Origin: Lepidostoma basale
Taxonomy: Eukaryota; Arthropoda; Insecta; Trichoptera; Lepidostomatidae
Length of the DNA: 64,000 bases
Assembly (NCBI GenBank): GCA_022606425.2
Contig: JAHDVF020000500.1
Coordinates: 806,001 to 870,000 of the forward strand
Reading direction: 5' to 3'
The notes beneath the pieces were generated by a model, which ran no database searches, was not told where the DNA came from, and saw only the letters and a program-made list of their open reading frames with translations. Position numbers and translations under genes: made by a program. The number at the start of each line of letters is the position of its first letter. Positions within the stretch are counted from its first letter, which is position 1. Below, in pieces: positions 56,041-64,000 of the stretch.

Positions 56041-56235
56041 ACAATAACAAAACGTCACATACATAACAAAACTTCTTGATAATATACGTTTTTATTCGTA
56101 TTACTTATTTAATATTGAGTTTTACATAATTATTCAAGTTACAATAAAAAAATAACGCTTAACAAAGTATACGGTAACAATTTAAATGAAAGAAAATGTA
56201 CCTAGCATGATCAAATTAGTTAAATTACTTACTCA

Positions 56236-56300
56236 TTACCTCCAAGTCCCATGGATCAGGAGCCAAGCGTTCGTCCTTTATAACTTTAGACCACCACCCC
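56236..56300 (-). repeat. tRNA-derived SINE, family 1, decayed
   Basis: Reversed GGTGGTGGTCTAAAG and GCTTGGCTCCTGATCCATGG match 26,010-26,075. Confidence 0.7.
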
Positions 56301-56329
56301 GTTTTTAATGCTTTTTGAATAATATATGT

Positions 56330-56585
56330 GTTATATGCCTTATTTCCATAAAATATAACAAATCTTCTAGAAAATATATGTTTTCATTAATTTTTCTAGA
56401 AGTTTTGTTATATTTTATGCGAATGACATGTTTCGACCTTCTAAGGCATTATCAAATGTGTCAAAATAGAAGGGCAAAAAATGTCATTCCCATAAAATAT
56501 AATAAAACTTCTAGAAAACTGACGTTTTCATTCGTATTAATTATTTAATATGGAGTTTTACATCATTGTTAAAGAAACCATATTT
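56330..56585. repeat. Foldback repeat family A copy
   Basis: Two left arms in tandem (TCTTCTAGAAAATATATG, then TTTTTCTAGAAGTTTTGTTA) and one right arm ending TTCGTATTAATTATTTAATA. The right motif has lost GCGAAA. Confidence 0.85.
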
Positions 56586-56599
56586 TTTTTATTTACTTT

Positions 56600-56735
56600 T
56601 TTTTTAATTGTATCTCAATAGAGATGAAGACGCAAACTGGAAACTGAATATGGATGATCAAGGTGTTTACAGGACTTATGACCTGTCATTGGTTGGGTTA
56701 AGCGCACGCTTTATGTAATTACAACATTCCCCATT
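56600..56735. repeat. Foldback repeat family E half copy
   Basis: TTGTATCTCAATAGAGATGA, AAACTGAATATGGATGATCA and TTGGTTGGGTTAAGCGCACG. Confidence 0.8.
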
Positions 56736-56739
56736 CCAC

Positions 56740-57100
56740 CTTTGTTATTATGATCATGCATGACAAATTATGGAAGATGTACGAGTATATATACTTCAAA
56801 TCCATATCTATCTTCACGTGTCAGTTTTAATTGTCCATCTATGTAGATTTGATTGCACTTGTGAATCTTTTTTCAAGATTAACCTATACAACCGACCCAC
56901 TTTTTTACTTTTTACGCCAGCATTTAGCAAACTACCTTATTAACACAATGCGAAGGCTGTCGCCTATTAACGTATTGTTAGAAACCGCCAGGAGTATTAT
57001 TCCATTCTATATGCCAAAGAATTGACCAGAATAATTACAAATATTTGTGAATGTATACTTATACTTGTATACGAAATCCTGGATTTTCACCAAAGGGTGG
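56740..57100. other. Unassigned AT-rich DNA
   Basis: A short open stretch at 56,831-57,025 (YVDLIALVNLFSRLTYTTD) is not recognised and is probably chance. Confidence 0.35.
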
Positions 57101-57104
57101 TTAA

Positions 57105-57185
57105 TTAAAATTTAATTGTATCTCAATAGAGACGAAGACGCAAACTGGAAACTGAATATGGATGATCAAGGTGTTTACAGGACTA
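57105..57185. repeat. Foldback repeat family E, left end only
   Basis: It repeats about 80 bases of 56,606-56,683 almost exactly (ACGCAAACTGGAAACTGAAT), then switches to the family G-like segment. Confidence 0.8.
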
Positions 57186-57227
57186 TTTGTAAACAATTTT
57201 ATAATATTTTAAATATGTATCTTTATA

Positions 57228-57270
57228 ATATCACTGAGGAAGGACCGGTTGTCCGAAACATGTCTGATAT
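57228..57270 (+). ncRNA. Hammerhead-ribozyme-like motif, best copy in the window
   Basis: All three helices are present. Stem I ATATCA (57,228-57,233) pairs perfectly with TGATAT (57,265-57,270). The core CTGAGGA (57,234-57,240) matches CUGANGA and is followed by one extra A. Stem II is GGAC (57,242-57,245), loop CGGTT, GTCC (57,251-57,254). GAAA follows, with A57,258 opening a loop-less stem III ACA/TGT and the GTC cleavage triplet (57,262-57,264). A minimal palindromic stem III is typical of Penelope and retrozyme hammerheads. The extra base between A9 and stem II is non-canonical, so activity is uncertain. Confidence 0.5.
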
Positions 57271-57380
57271 GTAATTAATTAAAAAAAAAAAAGTTAGTGT
57301 TGTCGGTTGTCCGAAACATGTCTGATATGTAATTAATTTAAAAAAAAGTTTGTGTTGTATATATAAAGTATATAAAAAAA
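57271..57380 (+). repeat. Partial tandem duplication of the ribozyme-like segment
   Basis: CGGTTGTCCGAAACATGTC plus the following TGATATGTAATTAATT recurs at 57,304-57,338, 58 bases after the first. The second copy lacks CTGAGGA and stem I's 5' strand. Confidence 0.85.
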
Positions 57381-57404
57381 TAAAAAGACAAATAAAACAT
57401 CTAC

Positions 57405-57770
57405 ATCACAAAGTATGGCGAACATAGAAGAAATGTAATAGTTAGATATTCAAATAAAAATTAACGTACAAGAAACTCAAAACAGATAATTGCATCATAA
57501 GTAAAATAAAAAAAAGGATCCCTGAGATGGTTTCATATGGAACGAATAAATCAGAGAAGAATTATTATATAGTTGTATAAAAGCAGTGTAAGTGAAAAGC
57601 CTTGGGCGACCAGGGAAAGTATGACATGATCAAATTGTTAAATAATTAAAAGACGGCTCTATTCAAAGTTGGATGAATCGACGAACGTGCATGTTACGAA
57701 GTATGAATGTAGAGGATGCTAAAGAGTATGTCAGGACAGATTAGTATGGCGGTCCATCGTTTAATATTAG
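57405..57770 (+). repeat. GTTA-family RTE-like fragment
   Basis: Decayed blocks: IISKIKKRIPEMV-like, ERINQRRII, RRACMLRSMNVEDAKE-like and GTCAGGACAGATTAGTATGG. It breaks off before the tail. Confidence 0.7.
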
Positions 57771-57779
57771 TTGTAACGT

Positions 57780-58084
57780 ACAAATATTACCAGTATTTTG
57801 GTTATATTGTATAATGTACAAATGTACATACGTAGTTATGTATTTCGAAGGAACGACAGGGCGCCTATGATAGTTAAGTGGAGAGAATTGAAGTCGTAAT
57901 GATGCGAAATATTCGTACTAATGTAACCAGACTACGGCCTAGCGAGATGTCTGACAGAAAGGATCAAAGTTAATAGTGATTCTGTGGCAAAACTAACAGA
58001 GTTTAAGCACGCTAACAGTGGGCGGTCGTGAACTATTGGCTTGTGTACGAAAGGCATTTACAAAATATTTGTGGCGATGAGGTT
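57780..58084. other. Unassigned DNA
   Basis: Moderately GC-rich from 57,840. A short RTE-like smear is possible (TGGTTATATTGTATAATGT is also near 58,330), but nothing is firm. Confidence 0.3.
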
Positions 58085-58225
58085 CGCAACCCATCACACC
58101 GCGTCTCTCGCGATGGCGAAAAGAGAAGGATGGAGTGCCGCATCGATTAAAGTGTGGCAGTCCATTCTTTCTGCCTACCCTTTCGGGGAGACGGCGTGAT
58201 GGTTAGTTAGTTAGTTAGTTAGTTA
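58085..58225 (+). repeat. GTTA-tailed RTE-like terminal piece
   Basis: AAAGTGTGGCAGTCCATTCT, CTGCCTACCCTTTCGGGGAG and GATGGTTAGTTAGTTAGTTA. It is preceded by CACCGCGTCTCTCGCGATGG, which is also found reversed at 62,235-62,260. Confidence 0.85.
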
Positions 58226-58440
58226 AAATGTTTTACCAAAATACCAAAATTGATACTAAATTAATTTAGTGTGCTTCCACTTGTTTTTATGTCCGATCGG
58301 TTTCGGCAGCTTGCTGCCATCTTCTGGTGATATTGTATAATGTACATACGTAGATATATATTGCTGCCAAAACCGGTCAAACATAAACACAAGTAGAAGC
58401 ACACTAAATACTCGTACACAATAATAAATAAATTTTGTAT
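58226..58440. repeat. Foldback repeat family F with hammerhead-like core
   Basis: The arms TTTAGTGTGCTTCCACTTGT and its inverse bracket two core variants. The minus-strand core has CAGAAGA, T, GGCAG, CAAG, CTGCC, GAAA, CCGATCGG. The plus-strand arm keeps GCTGCCAAAACCGGTC. Confidence 0.8.
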
Positions 58441-58544
58441 AATTTTTGTTTTTGTTTTCATTATTTAAAATGAAATTCTACCAAGAAATTTCAATTAAAA
58501 ACATTACTTATTTAGGATTCAAATTTTTTTGGTATACTTACTTC

Positions 58545-58675
58545 TTGTGATGCCTTTGTGACAGAACGGTGAAAACTATGATTGCTACACCGAAGGTCCT
58601 GGGTCCGATTTCCGGCGATGGTAGTGTGATTGTCACACTGTATTTGGTCTGGTGTAGAATTAATTAATATATAAA
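58545..58675 (+). repeat. tRNA-derived SINE, family 2, decayed
   Basis: CACCGAAGGTCCTGGGTCCG (eroded B box) then GGTAGTGTGATTGTCACAC and TTTGGTCTGGTGTAGAATT. Confidence 0.7.
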
Positions 58676-58724
58676 ATGAGACAGTAGAATATTGATAGAT
58701 TCATTACCTATTATATGTCACGAG

Positions 58725-58973
58725 CAGTGGCGGTACTCCCATAGAAGCCCAGAAGCCCGGCTAGCATAAGAAATTTTGAATCAAAACTCCCAAATCTAAG
58801 AAATCATGCCCCCGCATAAACCAACAACCCACCAAATCACCTTCCGACAATGTTCCCATCAGACGAAAGAGGAATAGCCCTAAGAGCTGAACCTCTGTAA
58901 GCCAGAAGGGGTTTTGATTCAAAATTTCTTACGCAAGCCACGCTTCTGGGCTTCTATGGGAGTACCGCCACTG
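58725..58973. mobile_element. hAT-type MITE with perfect 8-bp target duplication
   Basis: The terminal repeats CAGTGGCGGTACTCCCATAG are perfect at both ends and continue imperfectly for about 60 bp. GTCACGAG flanks it at 58,717-58,724 and 58,974-58,981. An 8-bp duplication with CAGTG ends is the hAT signature. The 249-bp element is non-coding. Confidence 0.92.
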
Positions 58974-59084
58974 GTCACGAGAATCAATATAATAGTCAAA
59001 ACAAATTATATACGGTAATTATGTTAAAAAATATGGAGTTTTACAACATTGCTCAAGAAACTATAATAATAAGAGAAACAAAGA

Positions 59085-59335
59085 TTACACTATTTAGAAA
59101 AAGCGAGGTGGAGGATGTCGTTAGGTAGGGAAGGTAAAGGAAAAGATACTGGTATGCACATGTGAGGAGAATGGATGCATCCAGACTCCCCCACATTGTT
59201 GCACGGCCAACCACAAGGTAGACGCCCCCCGGGCACACCACCAAAGAGATGGATCGGCAGCTGGGAGTCGACCTCGCAGGAGGCCAATTCCTCTTAAGAA
59301 ACGGGCCACAAGGCCTACACTTAAAAGAAGAAGAA
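59085..59335 (+). repeat. AAG-tailed non-LTR C-terminal fragment
   Basis: RYWYAHVRRMDASRLPHIVA-like, RPTTRxTPPGHTTKEMDRQ-like and RRPIPLKKRATRPTL-like pieces, then AAAAGAAGAAGAAAAAA. It is a distinct family from the other tails. Confidence 0.7.
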
Positions 59336-59972
59336 AAAAATTACATACATTGTCATAACAATCTATACAATGCGCTGGTTTGGAGTAGACTCGAAAGTAG
59401 CTTTGTGATATGGGTCCCCACGAGGCGAGATATTCCGTTATGCTGGAGAGGATTCAGAAAAAAATTCTGAGGAAGTATGGTAGTTATCCGTGGCTCTATT
59501 CCACGACATTTCTTTAAGGAATGCTCGAAACCAATTCTTTACAGCTTCGAAGAGATGGGCATCTCATTACCCATTTCTTTAAATTTATTAAAAGATATTT
59601 AGAGAACTCGGCCGTGCGAGAGGGTGTTGGTCTTTTTGTCCCTGATAGATTTCTCCGTCAGCGACAGCACAGATTGTTTAACCTACCGGCCACCAGAACT
59701 AATCTGCCTCTGGTGACACGGGCGGGAAGAGTAATTAGTTTGCTGAACGCGGTCTCCTCGGAGATCGACGTCTTTCATATTAGTGAAGGTACGTTCAGGA
59801 GACAAATAATCTTGACTTTAGAAAGTATCTTGTCTTCCTAATGTCGAACCATCCCTAATGCGTTCCTGGTATTATGTTGTATTTTTATAATATTTTACCT
59901 GTAATCAATAGGTGCCACAAACATTTTCCTGTTTGTAATGTCTTTTGAGTTAATAAAATGATTTGATTTGAT
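59336..59972 (+). repeat. GATTT-tailed CR1/Jockey-like 3' fragment
   Basis: SSFVIWVPTRRDIPLCWRG-like, then MLETNSLQLRRDGHLITHFF, VGLFVPDRFLRQRQHRLF, NLPATRTNLPLVTRAGRVIS and LLNAVSSEIDVFHISEGTF. It ends GATTTGATTTGATTTGAT. 107 codons are open. Confidence 0.88.
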
Positions 59973-60109
59973 TTGATAACATTATTTTGCAATGTTGTAT
60001 CCCTGACCGAAGTCCTGAGTTGGTAGTCGGTCGGTAGGTAGTTGTAGTAGTGGGTAGGTAGGTCTAAGGAGAAACAGCGCAGGCGCAGATACGGATCCAC
60101 TTATGATTT

Positions 60110-60310
60110 ACGCAGCCTTGCCGAGATCTCCTCTCCGTAATTAACTGCCGGCGGAACTAAGAGCGGCGGGGATACAAAAGGACCCTTGACCGATCATCCC
60201 GACAGCCGCAATCGGCATCGCCGGCCAGCGCCGGCATCTAGCGCCGCCGCCGCCGCTGATCTACTTCGGGAGAGATAACTCATTTGCCTTTTGTTTCAAA
60301 TGAAATATGT
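60110..60310. promoter_or_regulatory. Unique GC-rich island, candidate regulatory element
   Basis: GCCGGCGGAACTAAGAGCGG, TCGCCGGCCAGCGCCGGCAT and (GCC)n in otherwise AT-rich DNA. No frame looks coding and no repeat family matches. Confidence 0.33.
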
Positions 60311-60389
60311 TCGCCTTTAACGACTTTAATTTCATTTTACACTTATAGCCAAATAGATATTACACAATAATTTCCTCACTTTACTAAAC

Positions 60390-61108
60390 TTCAAATCAAA
60401 TCAAATCAAATCAGTTTATTTCATCAACAGACATTACAAAATTTATTTTTAAGGCATCTATTGAGAACAGGTAAAATAATATATTATGTACTATAATAAT
60501 GATAGAGTGTCGAATGAAAATATAAGAAGAGAATGCGGTGCGAATGATGGTGTCATGAACAAAATAATGAAAGGATCATTAAGATGGTTTGGACATATGG
60601 AAAGAATGAATGAAGGAAGAATGGTAAAAAAATTATATGTTAATGATGTAAATGGAACCTGAAATAAAGGAAGACCGAGGAAAACATGGCACGATCGAAT
60701 AAATCAAATATTGAATGTCGGCCATGTGAGGAGCCAGAGAAATCGACGCGCGTGCATGACACGATGTATGAATGTTGAGGAAGCGAGAGAAATATGTCAG
60801 GAAAGAAAAGTGTGGCAGTCCATTCATTCTGCCTACCCCTTCGGGGAGACGGCGTGATGGTTAGTTAGTTAGTTAGTTATAATGTAATACTACCAGAAAC
60901 GCACGAGAGATGGTTCAATATTAGGAAGACAGGATACTCTCCAGAATTAAGAGTATTTGCCTTCTGAACGTACTTTCACTAACATGAAAGACGTCGATAT
61001 CCGAGGAGACGGCGTTCAGCAGACTAATTGCACTTCCCACCGGTGTCACCAGAGGCAGATTGGTTCTGGCGGCCGGTAGGTAAAACAATCTGTGCTGTCG
61101 CTGTCGGA
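60390..61108 (-). repeat. GATTT-tailed CR1/Jockey-like fragment split by an RTE insert
   Basis: The reversed tail AAATCAAATCAAATCAG (60,393) and 3' UTR are separated from SDIDVFHVSESTFRRQI and HRLFYLPAARTNLPLVTP (60,885-61,108) by the GTTA-family element at 60,498-60,879. Confidence 0.85.
60498..60879 (+). mobile_element. GTTA-tailed RTE-like element nested in the GATTT fragment
   Basis: From GATAGAGTGTCGAATG through LRWFGHMERMNEGRMVKK, GRPRKTWHDRINQILNVGHV and RSQRNRRACMTRCMNVEEAR to CTACCCCTTCGGGGAGACGG and five GTTA units. It splits the other element, so it is the younger of the two. Confidence 0.87.
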
Positions 61109-61134
61109 GCCACGCCATTTAATTGTGTTTATTA

Positions 61135-61310
61135 ATTTTAGTTCACGCCACACTGTTCTTTCCTAACACACTCGATTCTTCCACATTCATACATCGTGTA
61201 ATGCATGCTCGTAGATTACTTCGACTCATCACGTGGCCGACATTTAATATTTGATTGATGTGTCACGTTTTCATCGGTCTTCCTCTATTTCTTGTTCCGT
61301 ATACATCGTC
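61135..61310 (-). repeat. GTTA-family RTE-like fragment
   Basis: Reversed ACATTCATACATCGTGTAAT, TCGACTCATCACGTGGCCGA and CGTTTTCATCGGTCTTCCTC blocks. It has no tail. Confidence 0.75.
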
Positions 61311-61494
61311 AATATATTCTTTTCTTATCAACTCTTCGTACTTGCCATTTAAAAAAAAATCTTTCATAGTTTGTTTTTATTTAATTTTTACAAACAATTT
61401 GTTTACCGAAACAATATAACTAAAATTTTATTTAAACTTCTAGAAATCATACGTTTTTAACAAAATTATAAATTCGATTACTGAAACGGGAATT

Positions 61495-62055
61495 TGTTCA
61501 CAATGGTGTTCTTGCCGTGCACAATGGTGTTCTTGTGCCGACCCTTATGTATGGAAGTGAAGCATGGAACTGGCAAAAGAAGGATGAAAGTAGAACTGGC
61601 ATGGAACTGGCAAAAGAAGGATGAAAGAAATAAATGCAGAGAAATGAGATCTCTAAGACGAATGTGTGGCAAATCTGTTTATGATAGAGTGACAAATGCA
61701 AGTATAAGAAGTGAATGTGGTGCGAATGAAAGTGTTATGAACAAAATAAGGAAAGGGTCATTAAGATGGTTTGGACACATGGAAAGAATGAGTGAAGACA
61801 GAATGGTAAAGAAGGTATATGTAAACGGCGTGAACGGAGCTAGAAATAGAGGAAGGCCGAGGAAAACGTGGCACGATCAAATCAATCAAATATTGAATGT
61901 CGGTCACGTGAGGAGTCGGAAAAATCGACGTGCGTGCATGACAAGATGTATGAATGTAGAGGAAGCGAGAGGCGTATGTCAGGACAGAACAGTGTGGCGT
62001 TCCATTCTTTCTGCCTACCCCTCCGGGGAGACGGCGTGATGGTAAGTTAGTTAGT
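61495..62055 (+). repeat. GTTA-tailed RTE-like 3' element, best copy
   Basis: One frame is open from 61,494 to 62,039: KRRMKVELAWNWQKKDERN, CREMRSLRRMCGKSVYDRVT, SVMNKIRKGSLRWFGHMERM, VKKVYVNGVNGARNRGRPRK, TWHDQINQILNVGHVRSRKN, CMTRCMNVEEARGVCQDRTV and WRSILSAYPSGETA, stop. This is the region after the reverse transcriptase of an RTE-like protein. Two short tandem duplications lie near its start (61,499-61,540 and 61,565-61,628). It ends in the GTTA tail. The reverse transcriptase core is absent. Confidence 0.9.
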
Positions 62056-62124
62056 TTTAGAAACGGGAATTTGAAAATTCGATGACAGTGGGACATACTC
62101 AGCTGTAAGATATCTATGTATAAA

Positions 62125-62265
62125 AATAACTAACTAATTAACTAACTATCACGCCGTCTCCCCGAAGAGATAGGCAGAAAGAACGGACTGCCACACATTA
62201 ACCGATGCGACACTCCATCCATCTCTTTTCGCCCCCGCGGGAGACGCGGTGTGATGGGTTGCGAT
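62125..62265 (-). repeat. GTTA-tailed RTE-like terminal piece
   Basis: TTAACTAACTATCACGCCGT, CCCGAAGAGATAGGCAGAAA and GCGGGAGACGCGGTGTGATG. It corresponds to 58,085-58,225 in reverse. Confidence 0.82.
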
Positions 62266-62284
62266 GGTTGATAAAACACCATAT

Positions 62285-62610
62285 TTAAAAATTAATACGA
62301 ATGAAAACGTTAGTTTTCTAGAAGTTTTATATTAATTGTTTGTTTCGTATTAATTATTTGTAATAGTATTTATATTAAAAAAAAATATATATAGAAGTAT
62401 TCATATTAAAAAAATAATACGAATAAAAACGTTTGTTTTATATTAGTTTTATTATGTTTTATGCGAATGACACGTTTGTGGCGAAACAGGTCATTCACAT
62501 AAAATATAAAAGACATTTGATAACGTCTTAGAGAGGCGAAACGTATCATTCACATAAAAATAATAAAACTTCTAGAAAACAGACGTTTTCATTCGTATTA
62601 ATTATATATA
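62285..62610. repeat. Foldback repeat family A, rearranged copy
   Basis: Several arms are present: AATGAAAACGTTAGTTTTCT, CGAATGACACGTTTGTGGCG, GAGGCGAAACGTATCATTCA and the right end TTTCATTCGTATTAATTATA. Confidence 0.78.
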
Positions 62611-62614
62611 ATCG

Positions 62615-63335
62615 TCACTTTAACAATGCGGGATTATTAAAATATAATATTATTGGCAGACTTTAACAATTATTCTTGTGCTTATTAATTCTCAAGTTGA
62701 TGCTTGTGAAATAAGGTAAAAAAATACGAAAGATGCCGTGGGTTGTACATAATATATTTTTAATATCCGCAAATCGCATCCAAGAGGGACGGTCGTAATT
62801 GTCTCGAAATAAGAAAAAAATAATTGAGGAGTGTAATCACAGAAAATTTAAACGCGAAATTCTTTATTTATGAAAAAAATTTCATTTAAATTTAAAGTAC
62901 TGTCATAAGCGAAGGTACTTTAGTTAATTTAGCGCGGTTTAAATTATACAAATACCATAGTTATATATTTTATATCTGGTGTGTATCAATTAGTTTTTTC
63001 CATGAGTTTTTATCTTAACTGTCCATTGATTAATACGTGGTTTTTTAACTAATTGGTTTCGATACTAATTGTATCCATATTAGAGCGAACGCCGAAGTAA
63101 ATTGTTACATAATTTATACGGTTTAAATCGTAACAGACGTTTTCATCGTAATGGTGTAAAACTTCATATAAAATAATTAATAAAAATGAAAACGTCTGTT
63201 TTATAAAAGTTTTATTGTATTACGGCAATGACATGTTTCTTTTTGCTTAGGCGTGATCTCAATCTTAACACTCATAATTTTCATAAAAATTGAAAGATAA
63301 AATCAAAACAATTAGGTACATACAAATATAGTTCA
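62615..63335. other. AT-rich DNA with one family A scrap
   Basis: 63,150-63,245 keeps AATGAAAACGTCTGTTTTAT and GCAATGACATGTTTC. Nothing else is recognised. Confidence 0.4.
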
Positions 63336-64000
63336 TCTTCTTCTTGTTCAAGTGCCCTGTCGGGTCCCCCCAACGTTGGCAATCACCTCGGCGAACCTAT
63401 TCCTGTCCTGCGCCGCTCGGAACAGCTCCTCGACACTTCGGATGCCGGTTCACTCCCTCACGTTTCGCAGCTAGGACATTTGTCTCCTTTAATTCAATAA
63501 AGTACAGCGGAGCATAGAAGTGAGATTGAGTAGTTTAAATGTGGTCTGGCACCCCCTTGTTGTTACCGTATTTAAATGCAAGTCTCGGATGGACCGGGGA
63601 CAGGCCCAGGGAGTGTACGAGCGAGGCTGATAAAAGGGCGCCGCTACGCCCTATAACAGCCTCGGGTATGTGGCGGGAACTTCTATGTTCCTTTTATAAT
63701 AACTATTTGTCTCCTTCCGGGCCCTCGGCGTCCCTCAATTTTTCCATCCAATATCAGTTGGAGAAGGTGGTATTTTTCCCCAAGCAGTACATGACCCAGA
63801 TGTGAAATCTTCCGAACCTTGTTAGTTGACAACAGCTCCCTGTCAACTCTAGCTCGCCTCAGGACTTCGGTATTAGTAACCATGTCTGTCCAGGGAACTC
63901 TGAGCATTCGGCGATGAAGCCACATTTCAAATGCTTCCAGTCTGTTCATTGAGTTAACTTTCAGGGTCCAAGTTTCACACCCGTACAATAAAACAGACCA
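63336..64000 (-). repeat. AAG-tailed RTE-like element (RFAEVIANVGGT family), runs off the window
   Basis: The minus strand reads YGCETWTLKVNSMNRLEAFE, MWLHRRMLRVPWTDMVTNTE, VDRELLSTNKVRKISHLGHV and EKYHLLQLILDGKIEGRRGP. The terminal FAEVIANVGGT block follows beyond the insert at 63,490-63,704. The element continues past the window edge. Confidence 0.88.
63490..63704. mobile_element. 215-bp GC-rich insert with 12-bp target duplication
   Basis: It is flanked by ATTTGTCTCCTT at 63,478-63,489 and 63,705-63,716, inside the RTE-like element. It contains GGGCGCCGCTACGCCCTATA, which is shared with 30,100-30,190. It has no coding capacity worth naming. The 12-bp duplication suggests retrotransposition (a SINE or short LINE end), but no tRNA boxes were found. 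Confidence 0.75.

Overview
This window is AT-rich, intron-bearing animal nuclear DNA. The ERp44 gene structure, an Sp/buttonhead zinc-finger gene, a cecropia-type mariner and dense non-LTR, MITE and SINE debris point to an insect. I would guess Lepidoptera, but nothing in the sequence proves the order. Two host genes can be supported, a third may begin here, and most of the rest is transposon-derived.

Layout. (1) 656-13,592 (+): a complete seven-exon ERp44 gene. The exons join without a frame break into 412 residues with a signal peptide, a CRFS thioredoxin motif and a C-terminal RDEL. Its third intron (6.7 kb) holds two mariner copies in opposite orientation. One is interrupted by an RTE-type retrotransposon with a 17-bp target duplication, the other by a short non-LTR 3' fragment. 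(2) 13.6-35.7 kb: gene-poor DNA with MITEs, hAT remnants, non-LTR 3' ends, long hairpins and simple repeats. (3) 36,363-39,081 (+): a two-exon Sp-family transcription factor with a buttonhead box and three C2H2 fingers, preceded by a GC-box-bearing CpG-rich block. (4) 39.2-43.1 kb: transposon debris. (5) 43.15-44.4 kb: a second CpG-rich, GC-box-rich block followed by a possible first coding exon (44,356-44,397) with a good splice donor. Insect Sp genes are often neighbours, so a second Sp gene is possible but not shown. (6) 44.4-64 kb: probably intron or intergenic DNA full of retrotransposon and foldback copies. A few GC-richer unique islands inside it are candidate regulatory elements.

Transposon inventory: mariner (D,D34D), hAT transposase remnant and hAT MITEs, a TTAA-flanked MITE, several RTE-like families (GTTA-tailed or AAG-tailed), two CR1/Jockey-like families (one GATTT-tailed, one AAAT-tailed with a triplicated 3' UTR), two tRNA-derived SINE families, and about nine families of palindromic or foldback repeats.

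The most unusual signal crosses family boundaries. Many otherwise unrelated foldback repeats carry the same small RNA-like design: CUGANGA, one extra base, a perfect hairpin, GAAA, a tiny palindrome ending in GUC, and often flanks that pair as a stem I. This is the hammerhead ribozyme core with one extra base after position A9. The best copy is at 57,228-57,270 and has all three helices. Hammerheads are known in Penelope-like elements and retrozymes. Whether these variants cleave is untested here.
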